Part shown: piece after piece, positions 1 to 7,654 of the stretch
Position numbering within the stretch: position 1 is the stretch's first letter
How the letters are laid out: every line of letters begins with the position of its first letter
NCBI GenBank assembly: GCA_947474995.1
Contig: CANJNJ010000031.1
Span: 1-41,662, forward strand
Origin: Opitutaceae bacterium
Lineage (GTDB): Bacteria > Verrucomicrobiota > Verrucomicrobiia > Opitutales > Opitutaceae
DNA: 41,662 nucleotides
Direction of reading: 5' to 3'
The notes under the pieces: model-generated
Told to the model about the DNA's origin: nothing
Seen by the model: the letters and a program-made list of their open reading frames with translations, nothing else
Databases searched by the model: none
Made by a program: the position numbers and the translations under genes

Positions 1-1110
1 CTTGTAGCCGGGGAGCTGGGAGAAATTGAGGGTCTCGGCGACAACGCCTTGGCCGGCGAACGCGGCGTCGCCATGGATGAGCAGGGGGAGTACCCGCCAG
101 CGTTCATCGATCGCGCCGCGCATCCGCTGGCGCGCGCGGGCCTTGCCCTGGACGACGGGGTCGACGATCTCCAGGTGAGACGGATTGGCGGCGAGCCGGA
201 CCTCGACCTTCTGGCCGGAGGCGGTTTCCAGAATGGCTTCGTAACCGAGATGGTATTTGACGTCGCCGTCGCCGCCCACGGCCTCGGGCACATAGTTTTC
301 GGAAAACTGCTCGAAAAGCGTGTCGAAGTTTTTCCGCATCACGCTTGTGAGGATGTTGAGTCGGCCGCGGTGGGCCATGCCCATGACGACCTCCTCGACG
401 CCGAGCTTCGGGCACAGCTCGATGATGGAGTCGACGGCCGCGATCATCGTCTCGCCGCCTTCGAGCGAGAAGCGTTTCTGGCCCACATATTTCGTGTGGA
501 GGAAGCGCTCAAAGAGCTCGGCCTTGTGCACGCGGCGGAGGATGCGGATTTTTTCGGCCTTCGAGAAATCCGGCTGGTTGCGGGCGGACTCGAGTTTTTC
601 CTGCAGCCAGGTGCGGACGTCGGGATCCTGGATGTGCGTGTACTCGGCCCCGATCTTGTCGCTATAGGTGAGGCGAAGGCTGTTCCGGATGTCCCTTAGT
701 TTCATCTGGCCGCCGCCGAGGTAGGTGCCGACATCGAACGACGTCTCGAGATCGGCGTCGCTCAGGTTAAATTGTGCCAGGGAAAGCTTCGGGTGCGCGG
801 CGGGTGCATCGCTCAACGGATCGAGATGGGCCTCAAGGTGGCCGATGGAGCGATACGTGTTGATGAGGTGGTGGACGCGCGACTGCTTGAGGCTGTCGAT
901 GATCGGCGCGGCGGCGGCCTGCGCCTGCGTTTCGCTGGTGGGCGCGTTCGTGAGGGCCGCGAACGGTGTCTCGCCATTCGTGCCCAGCGTGAAGCCCTGG
1001 AAAAATGCCCGCCACGTCGGATCGACGGAATTGGGATCACCCAGCCAGGCCTCATAGGCCGCTTCGATAATGGCGGCGTTGGCGTGCGTGGGAACGGATG
1101 AGCGATTCAT
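1..1110 (-). CDS. sucA: 2-oxoglutarate dehydrogenase E1 component, N-terminal part (runs off left edge)
   Basis: This is the thiamine-diphosphate-dependent E1 subunit of the 2-oxoglutarate dehydrogenase complex, which decarboxylates 2-oxoglutarate in the TCA cycle. The frame is open from an ATG at 1110 to the window edge, giving 370 codons; the family is usually 900-1000 residues, so the thiamine-binding and C-terminal parts lie outside. Near the N-terminus I read YEAWLGDPNSVDPTWRAFFQ, the typical E1 entry motif. Further on, ANPSHLEIVDPVVQGKARAR and then PLLIHGDAAFAGQGVVAETL are classic E1 sequences around the active site. Identification rests on these motifs and is firm. The divergent gene at 1309 leaves about 200 bases for both promoters. 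Truncation is by the window, not by mutation. Confidence 0.95.
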   Translation of the reverse strand, partial: MNRSSVPTHANAAIIEAAYEAWLGDPNSVDPTWRAFFQGFTLGTNGETPFAALTNAPTSETQAQAAAAPIIDSLKQSRVHHLINTYRSIGHLEAHLDPLSDAPAAHPKLSLAQFNLSDADLETSFDVGTYLGGGQMKLRDIRNSLRLTYSDKIGAEYTHIQDPDVRTWLQEKLESARNQPDFSKAEKIRILRRVHKAELFERFLHTKYVGQKRFSLEGGETMIAAVDSIIELCPKLGVEEVVMGMAHRGRLNILTSVMRKNFDTLFEQFSENYVPEAVGGDGDVKYHLGYEAILETASGQKVEVRLAANPSHLEIVDPVVQGKARARQRMRGAIDERWRVLPLLIHGDAAFAGQGVVAETLNFSQLPGYK

Positions 1111-1308
1111 GGCGGAAAGGATGCACCTCGCGGTGACTCTTGGCCTGCAGGGAGCGTGGCTGGAGCCCTGCGTGAGTCGATTCCGAGAAAGTGAAGGATC
1201 AGCCGACCACGAGTTCGGCCGCGAGACAAGCGCAGGCCGGGCGGGCTAGGGGATTGCAATCGGGCTTAACGTGGGTAACAGCCGCATTAGCTAAAATATC
1301 CGACACTC

Positions 1309-1551
1309 ATGGAAATCCAGATAAAAGACTCCATTGTGGCCCTCCTGGCCGCGATCAAGACCGCTAATGGCCAGGTGATTGCGGATGAGATGGCGAAACT
1401 CGACGAGTTTCTGGCGCGGGGCCGCGCGGGACTGCATCCCCAACTCGTACACTTCCTGCAAAACCGGAGCTATGCCAAAGCGCTGATGTTTCTGGGCGGC
1501 GAGTCGGACATTCCGGTGGGCATTTGCGGCGGCCGGGCGGGGAAAGCGTGA
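1309..1551 (+). CDS. small conserved-looking protein of unknown function (80 aa)
   Basis: I do not recognise a family. The 80-residue product has no signal peptide or membrane segment and is rich in helix formers. The first half (IKDSIVALLAAIKTANGQVI) looks like an amphipathic helix, followed by a charged stretch and a C-terminal part with LHPQLVHFLQNRSYAKALMF. The Gly/Cys-rich tail (VGICGGRAGKA) suggests a flexible end. The HPQLVHFLQNRSYAKA stretch resembles small helical proteins whose single domain ends in a conserved 'hFLxxRSYxKA' helix, which argues that it is a real gene. An AT-rich patch (TAAAAT around 1292-1297) just upstream could be a -10 element. The divergent sucA lies upstream. 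Function unknown; coding status is likely rather than certain. Confidence 0.65.
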   Translation: MEIQIKDSIVALLAAIKTANGQVIADEMAKLDEFLARGRAGLHPQLVHFLQNRSYAKALMFLGGESDIPVGICGGRAGKA

Positions 1552-1558
1552 AATGGGG

Positions 1559-1651
1559 CGTCATTCTCCCCCATTTTTAGGGAAGCGAAGCATCCCGATG
1601 ATCGGTGGCGCAGTTGGGGGTGGATTCTTCGCTGGCGCTCAGAATGACAAA
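1559..1651. repeat. inverted-pair repeat, family B copy 1 (GAATGACA / GGATTCTTCGC)
   Basis: A degenerate left arm (about 1560-1594, GTCATTCT ... GAAGCGAAGCATCCC) faces a right arm at 1620-1651 that reads GTGGATTCTTCGCTG then CAGAATGACAAA. The same arms recur at 4577-4661 and 6631-6713. It fills the gap between the small gene ending at 1551 and the SUI1-like gene. Confidence 0.7.
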
Positions 1652-1704
1652 CGAGTGGATTCTTCAGGAATGGAAAACGACCAGATAACACGAGTAGGTT
1701 GACC

Positions 1705-2109
1705 ATGGCTGCAGGCGACAAACTTTCGACCGATGGGGGGCAATCGTTGGGCCAAAATCCCTTCGGGGCGCTCAGCAGCGCGGGTTTGCCCGCGGCGCCC
1801 AAGGTCGTCCTGGAAAAGGCGGCCGCGAGTGGGAACGCGAGCGCCGCGAAGGCGCCGGCCAAGAATCGCGGGCGGGTCGATATTCGCCGCGAGACCGGAA
1901 ACCGCGGGGGCAAGACCGTCACGGTCGTCGATGGGTTTGTCGGCATCGGCCTGCCAGAGAAAGAGCAGCTCGCAAAAAAAATGCGGGCCGCGTGCGGCTG
2001 CGGCGGTACGGTCAAGGACGGCGCGATTGAAATTCAGGGCGACCAGCGGGAGAAGATCGCCCAGATTCTGTCTGCTGCGGGATTTCGCCCGGTCTTTGCC
2101 GGAGGATAG
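1705..2109 (+). CDS. SUI1/eIF1-like translation factor family protein (YciH type)
   Basis: The C-terminal 75 residues match the bacterial SUI1/eIF1 (YciH) family: RETGNRGGKTVTVVDGF, then LAKKMRAACGCGGTVKDG, IEIQGDQREKI and a final GFRPVFAGG. In eukaryotes and archaea this fold helps select start codons on the small ribosomal subunit; the role of bacterial members is poorly known. An ATG at 1705 gives 134 residues; a TTG two codons upstream is possible. The first 60 residues are an Ala/Gly/Pro-rich extension absent from the roughly 108-residue E. coli YciH and are probably disordered. It stands alone, with repeats on both sides. Family assignment is confident, function is not. Confidence 0.9.
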   Translation: MAAGDKLSTDGGQSLGQNPFGALSSAGLPAAPKVVLEKAAASGNASAAKAPAKNRGRVDIRRETGNRGGKTVTVVDGFVGIGLPEKEQLAKKMRAACGCGGTVKDGAIEIQGDQREKIAQILSAAGFRPVFAGG

Positions 2110-2168
2110 TGCGGCGGTGCGTAGCGGCCTGCGGCCAAACGTGAACACGATATCAATGCCAGGCCGCC

Positions 2169-2231
2169 CACGGAGTGACCGGCCCGGTCGGATCGTCGTA
2201 ACGGGTGGGCCGGGCGCTCCGTCGCGCGGCC
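2169..2231. repeat. inverted repeat containing family D element (GGACGCTCCG type), copy 1
   Basis: The stretch GGTGGGCCGGGCGCTCCGTC at 2204 onward, ending CGCGGCC at 2231, recurs with few changes at 12120-12147 and 27896-27923. The sequence before it (GGCCGCCCACGGAGTGACC, from about 2163) is roughly its reverse complement, so this copy can form a hairpin. It lies downstream of the convergent SUI1-like gene and metF. Confidence 0.6.
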
Positions 2232-2305
2232 TTGAACCGTTAAGCCGAGGGCAACGCCCAGTCACCGGGCCAATTCGACCGCCCGCAGAGATGAAATCGG
2301 CAATG

Positions 2306-2333
2306 CGGTTTGGCGGCTTAGGCTGCCAAACCG
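2306..2333. repeat. GGTTTGGC hairpin across the metF stop codon (family K copy 1)
   Basis: GGTTTGGC at 2307-2314 pairs with GCCAAACC at 2325-2332. The metF stop codon (TAA on the minus strand, 2318-2320) sits in the loop region. The same stem sequence occurs at 10583-10601 upstream of aroK. There is no T-run, so it is not a standard intrinsic terminator. Confidence 0.6.
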
Positions 2334-3196
2334 GCCGCCATCGCCAGCGCGGCCCGCGCGCGATTCAGAATATAGAGATGATAGCCCGGCGCGCCGTGCG
2401 CGAGCAGGTCGCGGATTTGGCCGAGCGCCCAATCGATGCCCACCGTTTCCACGACGTCGGTGTTCTCGGCGGCGACTTCGAGGCGCGTGAGCAGCTTCTG
2501 CGGCAGCGTCGTGCCGCACATGGTTGTGAAGCGCTGAATCTGCTTCAGCGACAAGACCGGCATCAGGCCGGGCACAATCGGCACGGTGATGCCGGCGGCG
2601 CGGGCCTTTTCCACGAAGCGATAGTAAACGGTGTTGTCGAAAAAGAGCTGGGTCGTGATGAAGGACGCGCCCGCATCGATCTTGCGCTTGAGACTGGTGA
2701 GGTCGGCCTCGAGAGAGGGAGCCTCGGGGTGCTTTTCCGGGTAGCCGCTCACGCCGAGGCAGAAATCCGCATGCCGGGCCTTGAGGAGGGCGACGAGTTC
2801 GTTCGCGTAGCGCAGGCCGTCCGCGGCGACCGTGAATTCGGTTGCGCCTTTGGGCGGGTCGCCGCGCAGCGTCATGATATTGCGGAAGCCGCCCGCGTGA
2901 ATGCGATCGGCGATTTCGCCCAGTTCGCGGCGTGAGTGACCGACACACGTGAGGTGGGGCATCACCGTAAATCCGAGATCGCGTTTGAGCAGCGCGCTGA
3001 CTTCTGCCGTGCGCTCACGCGTGGTGCCACCGGCACCATAGGTGACGGAGACGAAATCGGGCTGCATCCGCTGCAACGCGGTCGCGGTGGCGCGCAGTGC
3101 GGCCACCCCCGCGTCGTCCTTGGGCGGAAAAAACTCCAGCGAGCGCAATGGGCGCTGGCTGGCAAACAGTTCAGAAATCGACCGATCGGGCGTCAT
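2318..3196 (-). CDS. metF: 5,10-methylenetetrahydrofolate reductase
   Basis: MetF is a flavoenzyme that reduces 5,10-methylene-THF to 5-methyl-THF, the methyl donor for methionine synthesis, in the cytoplasm. The 292-residue length is standard for bacterial MetF. Recognisable family blocks are SLEFFPPKDDAG near residue 20, FVSVTYGAGGT near 48, then PHLTCVGHSR and NIMTLRGDPP. Later come FCLGVSGYPEKHPEAPS, FITTQLFFDN and VPIVPGLMPV. It follows the DUF4340 gene by 94 bases on the same strand, so it may be read from the same message, although the two have no obvious functional link. The stop codon lies inside a GGTTTGGC hairpin. Start chosen at ATG 3196, which gives the usual N-terminus. Confidence 0.97.
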   Translation of the reverse strand: MTPDRSISELFASQRPLRSLEFFPPKDDAGVAALRATATALQRMQPDFVSVTYGAGGTTRERTAEVSALLKRDLGFTVMPHLTCVGHSRRELGEIADRIHAGGFRNIMTLRGDPPKGATEFTVAADGLRYANELVALLKARHADFCLGVSGYPEKHPEAPSLEADLTSLKRKIDAGASFITTQLFFDNTVYYRFVEKARAAGITVPIVPGLMPVLSLKQIQRFTTMCGTTLPQKLLTRLEVAAENTDVVETVGIDWALGQIRDLLAHGAPGYHLYILNRARAALAMAAGLAA

Positions 3197-3290
3197 GCGT
3201 TTTCGCGACGGAAGGGAAAACCCGCCGGAAGGTAAAGCGGCGAATGTGCGCTGACGCGGACGCTCCAGCCTGCGTACCTAGCCGTCCTGG

Positions 3291-4487
3291 CTATTTGGCG
3301 GCAGCTGGTTTGCCGGAATCGGCGGGCATCGGAGCGGGAGCGGGCGGCGGCGGAGCGGCCTCGAAGAGCTCGTCCGCCTTCTGGGGCAGGGCGGTGAAGA
3401 CGTAATCGGAAATCTGGAAGGCTCGCTTTTGCATCAGCGCATTGATGCCCGCCTTGGCGTCGCTGTCCGCGACAGACACGAACACGGGGCCGGCTGCAAT
3501 CGTCTCAAACTCAGGCGCGAGCGGTTTGGCCTCCTCGGCTTTCTTTTCCTCGCCGGGCTTGGGCTCGGCCGGCTCTTTCTTGTTCAGGTCCGCCATGGAG
3601 CCGAGCGCGCCCGGGCCGGATTTGCCGTCGGGCGAGGCGGTCGGCGGCTTCAGCTTCTTTTCCTCCGGCTTCCGGCCCATCGCGACCGTGAGGGTCTTGT
3701 GCTCAAAGGTCTCAATCTTGAAAATGCGCTCGTTGGCCTTGGCGGCGGCGACATTGGCATCGGTGCGATCGTTGGTCTCGGAGAAGCGCAGGCTGCCAAA
3801 GGAACTGAGCACGGAGGCGATCTTGTCCGCCTTTACCTTCTGGCCCGCCGGGGTCTTGTCCGCCGTCCACGGATCTTCTTTTTTCGCCCGTGAAATCGCA
3901 ATCGTTCCGCCTTCGGCGAAAGGAATCTCAAGGCGTGCCACGTCGTCGGCCTTGAGGCTGACGATCTCCGTGTTCGCCCAGTTCTTCGACTCGGTGTCGA
4001 GATCCGCCGTCAGGCTGGCGAGAAACGCCTTCGGTTCCGTGCCGAAGCGAACGAATCGTCCGGTGCCGGTTTCCGGTGTCTTGCCCAGGGTCACGGCGAA
4101 GAGCTCTTTGTCGGCCGCGTCGAGCAGGGTGATCTTGGCGTCCTTGAATTCGAGCCGCGCGATGCGATCGGCGTTCGAGGTGACGAGCCGCTCGAGCTTC
4201 GCGTCGCCGAGGCTGCCGACAAAAGCGGAGAGTTTCTGGAAATCGGCCGGCATATCGTAGTAGCTGGTGACGCGCCAGGTGCCGTCGGCCTGGCGGTCGA
4301 GCGATACCGTCTTGCCCTGGTCGCTCAGCCGCACCTTGGCGGCTTGTTCGGCGGTGGCGCGGGCGACCATGGGCTGGTTGATTCGCGCGTCGGGCAGGGC
4401 CGGCGCTTCGGGGCGGGTCGCAAAGAAAGCGATCGCGGAAAGCGCGGCGAGGACGGCGATGGTGACGATGAGGTTCTTGAGTTTCAT
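3291..4487 (-). CDS. DUF4340-type membrane-anchored protein, partner of Gld-like ABC cluster
   Basis: The 398-residue product has one N-terminal membrane segment (residues 6-23, IVTIAVLAALSAIAFFATR), with the rest presumably outside the cytoplasmic membrane. The body reads like DUF4340: repeated beta units such as VSLDRQADGTWRVTSYYDMP, ARLEFKDAKITLLDAADKEL and ARLEIPFAEGGTIAI. Around residues 280-330 there is a Pro/Lys/Glu-rich low-complexity linker, and the tail is a Pro/Ala run. DUF4340 genes commonly sit next to GldG-like ABC auxiliary genes, as here: it is the last of four co-directional genes after ATPase, permease and GldG-like subunit. Molecular function is not known; an accessory role in the export complex is an inference from gene order. 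Confidence 0.85.
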   Translation of the reverse strand: MKLKNLIVTIAVLAALSAIAFFATRPEAPALPDARINQPMVARATAEQAAKVRLSDQGKTVSLDRQADGTWRVTSYYDMPADFQKLSAFVGSLGDAKLERLVTSNADRIARLEFKDAKITLLDAADKELFAVTLGKTPETGTGRFVRFGTEPKAFLASLTADLDTESKNWANTEIVSLKADDVARLEIPFAEGGTIAISRAKKEDPWTADKTPAGQKVKADKIASVLSSFGSLRFSETNDRTDANVAAAKANERIFKIETFEHKTLTVAMGRKPEEKKLKPPTASPDGKSGPGALGSMADLNKKEPAEPKPGEEKKAEEAKPLAPEFETIAAGPVFVSVADSDAKAGINALMQKRAFQISDYVFTALPQKADELFEAAPPPPAPAPMPADSGKPAAAK

Positions 4488-4502
4488 CGCGAGTGGGAAG
4501 GC

Positions 4503-4537
4503 GAGTTCAGAGTTGAGAGCTGAGCGTTGAGAGAGCG
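4503..4537. repeat. heptamer tandem repeat upstream of DUF4340 gene
   Basis: Five 7-base units (GAGTTCA, GAGTTGA, GAGCTGA, GCGTTGA, GAGAGCG) begin 16 bases upstream of the start codon at 4487. A near-identical array lies 15 bases upstream of the GldG-like gene (6586-6620). Confidence 0.75.
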
Positions 4538-4576
4538 GAACTTCATGTTGAGCGGCGCCAAGGGTAGATTTTCTGG

Positions 4577-4661
4577 TTTGTCATTCTGCGCGTCAGCGAA
4601 GAATCCACGCGAACCTGGCAGCGGATCCTGGGGATGCTTCGCTTCGCGCAGAATGACACGC
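4577..4661. repeat. inverted-pair repeat, family B copy 2
   Basis: The left arm TTTGTCATTCTGCGCG (continuing TCAGCGAAGAATCC) at 4577-4606 faces a right arm ending CGCGCAGAATGACACG at about 4632-4661. The arms match those at 1559-1651 and 6631-6713. It separates the DUF4340 gene from the GldG-like gene inside one gene cluster. Confidence 0.75.
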
Positions 4662-4675
4662 CGGGGAACCTTGGT

Positions 4676-6571
4676 TCATTTCTTGCGGGCGCGGTAGAAC
4701 CAGAAGCTGAAGGCACCAACGAGGAGGGGGGTGGCGAGGAGATTGAGGGCGAGCAGGCGGTTTTCCAGATGGTCGATCTCCTCGCGCAGCGCCCGGCGAA
4801 TTTCGCGCCGCTCACCGCGCATGGCGGCGGACTGCTTCTGGAATTCCTCGATGGCTTTTGCCATTTCCGGCGTGGCGATCAAGCGGTTGCCTTCGGTCTT
4901 CTTGCCTTGGAGCTCGCTCAGCTTCGCCTGGACCTGCTGCAGCCGGCTATCGAGCTCGGTCAGCTTGGTCTGGTATTTCTTTTGGGCGGCGACCTCCATG
5001 TCGCGGACCACATCGAACGGATGCAGCGAGGTGCCCTTGCCCCGAATCGAAATCAGGTCCGGCGAGCCGCCGAGGAACTCGAGGATGTTGGCGGCGAACG
5101 CGAGGTTGTTGTTGATTGGGTCGGCCATCGTCTGGCCGAAGAAGTTGAATTTGCGGACACTGTAGTCGTCGAAGAGCCAGTCGGTGTCGGCGATGACGAA
5201 GAGGGTCGACGTTCCCATCGATTCCTTGAGGGCGGCGCCTTCCTTGGCTGGCGGCGTGGCGGGAGCCTTCTTGTCCCCTTCGGCCGGCTTGTCGTCCTTC
5301 GGGGCGCCCTCGGGGAAGGCGGACTTGAACTTGCCCGATACGAGCGCGGCGATCGTCTTCTTTCCCGAGACGGTGATTTGCTTGGCGACATCGTCCGGCT
5401 GGGCGAATTGCAGCATCATGCTCGGGATGTCGCCGGATTGCGCCGAGGACTCGATCAACGGCGTGAACGTCAGGGCGCTGCCGGTTTTTTGTGACAGACT
5501 GCCCGCCTCGATGAACATCGCGGTGTTCAGCTGGGCGGTGGGCAGGGCCTTCGCACTGAAGTTCGGTTTCCGGAGGCTCAGCCAAATGGGATAGCGGGCG
5601 GTGGCGCCGTTGCCGACGTTAACCGGCGTGGCGTTCTCGAGATCGCCGACGACCTTTTGCGGATCGTAGACGATGCCATAGGCATCGAGCAGCGTGGGCA
5701 GGTTACTGGAAACGTTCGGCTGGGGGCCGCCCATCATCGCCTGCTGCCCGGCCTGCCGCTTGAAGAATTGCGACGACGGATCCACCGCGAGGAAGACCGG
5801 CTTTCCGGCGAGGAGGAATTGATCGATGGCGAACTGGAGCCGGGGCGAAAGATTCTGCGGATGGGCGACGACGAGGAGATCGAGGCCGGGGGGAAGTTCG
5901 GTCGCGGTCGCTTCGACCGTGATGACTTTGAACGCGTTGTCCCATTCCGTCGCGACGTGCTGGCCGGGCTGGGGCTGCTGGCGCATCATCATCATCATTT
6001 GCGCCTGCTGGGGATCGGTGCCCTTGAGCGGCAGGCTGGTCAGCAGGCCCATCTTGGGCTTGTCGAGGTGTTGCACGCCATCGATCAGCTTGGACAGATC
6101 GTATTCGAGAAACTGTTCCCGCTGCGGCATGAAGGCGGGGACGGTCTTTTGCTGGTCGGCCTGGGTGACGATGAGCCCAAAGAAGAACTGTTCGCCGCCC
6201 TGCTGCGCCATCTGGGGCGTCAGGCCTGCGGCCGTGGCCCGTTCCTCCTCCGGCGTGTCGGGGCGGGGATTGACGACCTTGAGTGAAATCTTGCCCCGCG
6301 AGGCCCGAACGTACTGGCGGAGCATTTCCTGCACGCGCACGGCGTAGTTCTTGTAGCCGATGGGCAGGCCCGCGGCGTCCTTCGAAAAAATGAGTTCAAG
6401 CGCGATCGGTTCCTCGACCTTGCCGAGGAGCGTCTTGGTGCCGCCCGACAGGGAGTAGATGGACTCGGCGGTGACGTCGCCGCGGAAAGGCAGCGACGCC
6501 GCGAGGTAATTGATGAGCACGAGGCCAACGAACAGCAGGACGATGGCGAGGGCTTTGGCGCGGAGTTTCAT
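4676..6571 (-). CDS. GldG-like ABC transport auxiliary protein
   Basis: The 631-residue protein has an N-terminal membrane segment (about residues 8-27), a long extracytoplasmic body and a C-terminal membrane segment (about 607-626, LLATPLLVGAFSFWFYRA). This architecture is typical of GldG-type ABC auxiliary subunits. After the first segment comes GDVTAESIYSLSGGTKTLL, the hallmark entry of the family. The body holds FFFGLIVTQADQQKTVPAF and EYDLSKLI, then the Rossmann-like LDLLVVAHPQNLS and GKPVFLAVDPSSQF. Residues 540-605 are charged and probably a coiled coil. A Met/Gln-rich patch (about 190-205) and a Lys/Pro/Ala-rich linker (about 425-450) are low complexity. The family is known from Bacteroidota gliding motility but also occurs in non-gliders; motility is not implied here. 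The product probably works with the permease and ATPase encoded upstream. Confidence 0.88.
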   Translation of the reverse strand: MKLRAKALAIVLLFVGLVLINYLAASLPFRGDVTAESIYSLSGGTKTLLGKVEEPIALELIFSKDAAGLPIGYKNYAVRVQEMLRQYVRASRGKISLKVVNPRPDTPEEERATAAGLTPQMAQQGGEQFFFGLIVTQADQQKTVPAFMPQREQFLEYDLSKLIDGVQHLDKPKMGLLTSLPLKGTDPQQAQMMMMMRQQPQPGQHVATEWDNAFKVITVEATATELPPGLDLLVVAHPQNLSPRLQFAIDQFLLAGKPVFLAVDPSSQFFKRQAGQQAMMGGPQPNVSSNLPTLLDAYGIVYDPQKVVGDLENATPVNVGNGATARYPIWLSLRKPNFSAKALPTAQLNTAMFIEAGSLSQKTGSALTFTPLIESSAQSGDIPSMMLQFAQPDDVAKQITVSGKKTIAALVSGKFKSAFPEGAPKDDKPAEGDKKAPATPPAKEGAALKESMGTSTLFVIADTDWLFDDYSVRKFNFFGQTMADPINNNLAFAANILEFLGGSPDLISIRGKGTSLHPFDVVRDMEVAAQKKYQTKLTELDSRLQQVQAKLSELQGKKTEGNRLIATPEMAKAIEEFQKQSAAMRGERREIRRALREEIDHLENRLLALNLLATPLLVGAFSFWFYRARKK

Positions 6572-6585
6572 CGCAGGGGGCCGAA

Positions 6586-6620
6586 AAGTTGAGAGTTGAG
6601 GGCTGAGAGTTGAGAGAGCG
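6586..6620. repeat. heptamer tandem repeat upstream of GldG-like gene
   Basis: Units AAGTTGA, GAGTTGA, GGGCTGA, GAGTTGA, GAGAGCG start 15 bases upstream of the start codon at 6571. It is almost the same sequence and the same distance as the array at 4503-4537. Confidence 0.75.
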
Positions 6621-6630
6621 GAAATCCACC

Positions 6631-6713
6631 TTGTCGTGCTGAGCGCGGCAAAGAATCCCTGGAAGCGGTCACGCGTTAGCCGTGGATTCTTCGCTGGCGG
6701 TCAGAGTGACAGA
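6631..6713. repeat. inverted-pair repeat, family B copy 3
   Basis: The left arm TTGTCGTGCTGAGCG then AAAGAATCC (6631-6658) faces a right arm GTGGATTCTTCGCTGGCGG then CAGAGTGACAG (6682-6712). It lies between the GldG-like and permease genes. Confidence 0.7.
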
Positions 6714-6720
6714 GGAAAAT

Positions 6721-7443
6721 TCATCGTTCCAAGGCCACGACGTTGAGGAAGAGCGTGAAGGCCATCAGGGAGACGAAGAACATGACGTCCTTCGGATCAA
6801 TGATGCCCTTGGTGAAGGCGTCGAAATGCGTGATGAAGCTGAAATTCGACAGCAGGTCGACGAACCACACCGGGAAGAGGGAATTGAGCACGTTGCTGAA
6901 CACGCTCCAGCCGAGGAACAGGAGCATCAGGCAGGCGACGACGCTCAGGACAAAACTGATTACCTGGTTCTTGGTCACCGACGACATGAGCGAGCACAGG
7001 CCGAGGTAGCCGCCGGCCATCAGGATGGCGCCGCAATAGGTGGTCGCGATGACCCCCCAGTCGGGATGGCCGAGGTAGGCGACGGTGAACGCCATGGGCA
7101 GGCTGAGTAAAATCGCCAGGGAGAGAAACGACCAGGCGGCGAGGAATTTGCCGAGGACGGCGTCGAGCGTCGTGATCGGCAGCGTGAAGAGGAGTTCGAT
7201 CGTGCCAGTGCGCTTTTCCTCGGACCACAGCCGCATGCCGGCCGCGGGGATGAGGAAGAGGAACAACCACGGATAAAACATGAAGTAGCGGTCGAGCGAC
7301 GCCTGGTTGGACTCGAAGAATCCGCCGACGAAAAACGACAGGCCGACGCCGGCGATGGAGAACACCACGAGAAAAACGTACGCGATCGGCGAACGGAAAT
7401 AACCGAGGAACTCGCGTTTGAAGACAGGGGTTATCTGGCGCAT
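6721..7443 (-). CDS. ABC-2 type transporter permease (GldF-like)
   Basis: This 240-residue polytopic protein has about six membrane segments: roughly residues 17-40, 52-72, 99-124, 129-152, 165-190 and 217-238. Between segments 2 and 3 it carries the ABC-2 coupling motif RLWSEEKRTGTIELLFTLP, found in GldF and NosY-type permeases. The ATPase gene lies upstream and the GldG-like gene downstream on the same strand, so the three likely form one export complex. Length and motif fit the family. The substrate cannot be read from sequence. The ATG at 7443 opens directly into the conserved PVFKREFLGYFRSP start, which supports it. Confidence 0.92.
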   Translation of the reverse strand: MRQITPVFKREFLGYFRSPIAYVFLVVFSIAGVGLSFFVGGFFESNQASLDRYFMFYPWLFLFLIPAAGMRLWSEEKRTGTIELLFTLPITTLDAVLGKFLAAWSFLSLAILLSLPMAFTVAYLGHPDWGVIATTYCGAILMAGGYLGLCSLMSSVTKNQVISFVLSVVACLMLLFLGWSVFSNVLNSLFPVWFVDLLSNFSFITHFDAFTKGIIDPKDVMFFVSLMAFTLFLNVVALER

Positions 7444-7534
7444 GGGTTCGGTAAAGTAGTCGTGAGGTGAAACGGCTGGGCGAGGGTGGTTTGGGCTACT
7501 CGCTACTGATTACTCCGATGAAACAGCACCGCGC

Positions 7535-7599
7535 TCGTAGTCCCGCCTTTAGGCGGAATCCGGGCGGCTCAATCCTTCCGCCTGAAGGCGGGACTACGA
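7535..7599. repeat. AGGCGGAA paired-hairpin repeat (family A copy 1)
   Basis: 24-base arms at 7535-7558 and 7576-7599 are inverted with one mismatch; each arm is itself a small hairpin (CCGCCTTTAGGCGG). Related copies lie near 17021, 21314 and 39730. It separates the ABC permease and ATPase genes. Confidence 0.85.
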
Positions 7600-7654
7600 A
7601 CGGGCTGGCGGCCTTCGGTCGGGAGCAATACGTGGCTGGTGGTCGGGGCTGCAT

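Noticed and set aside
3197-3290. A SAM- or SAH-type riboswitch upstream of metF
   Set aside because: A short CGCCG/CGGCG stem is present, but I could not find the conserved riboswitch core; the gap is only 94 bases.
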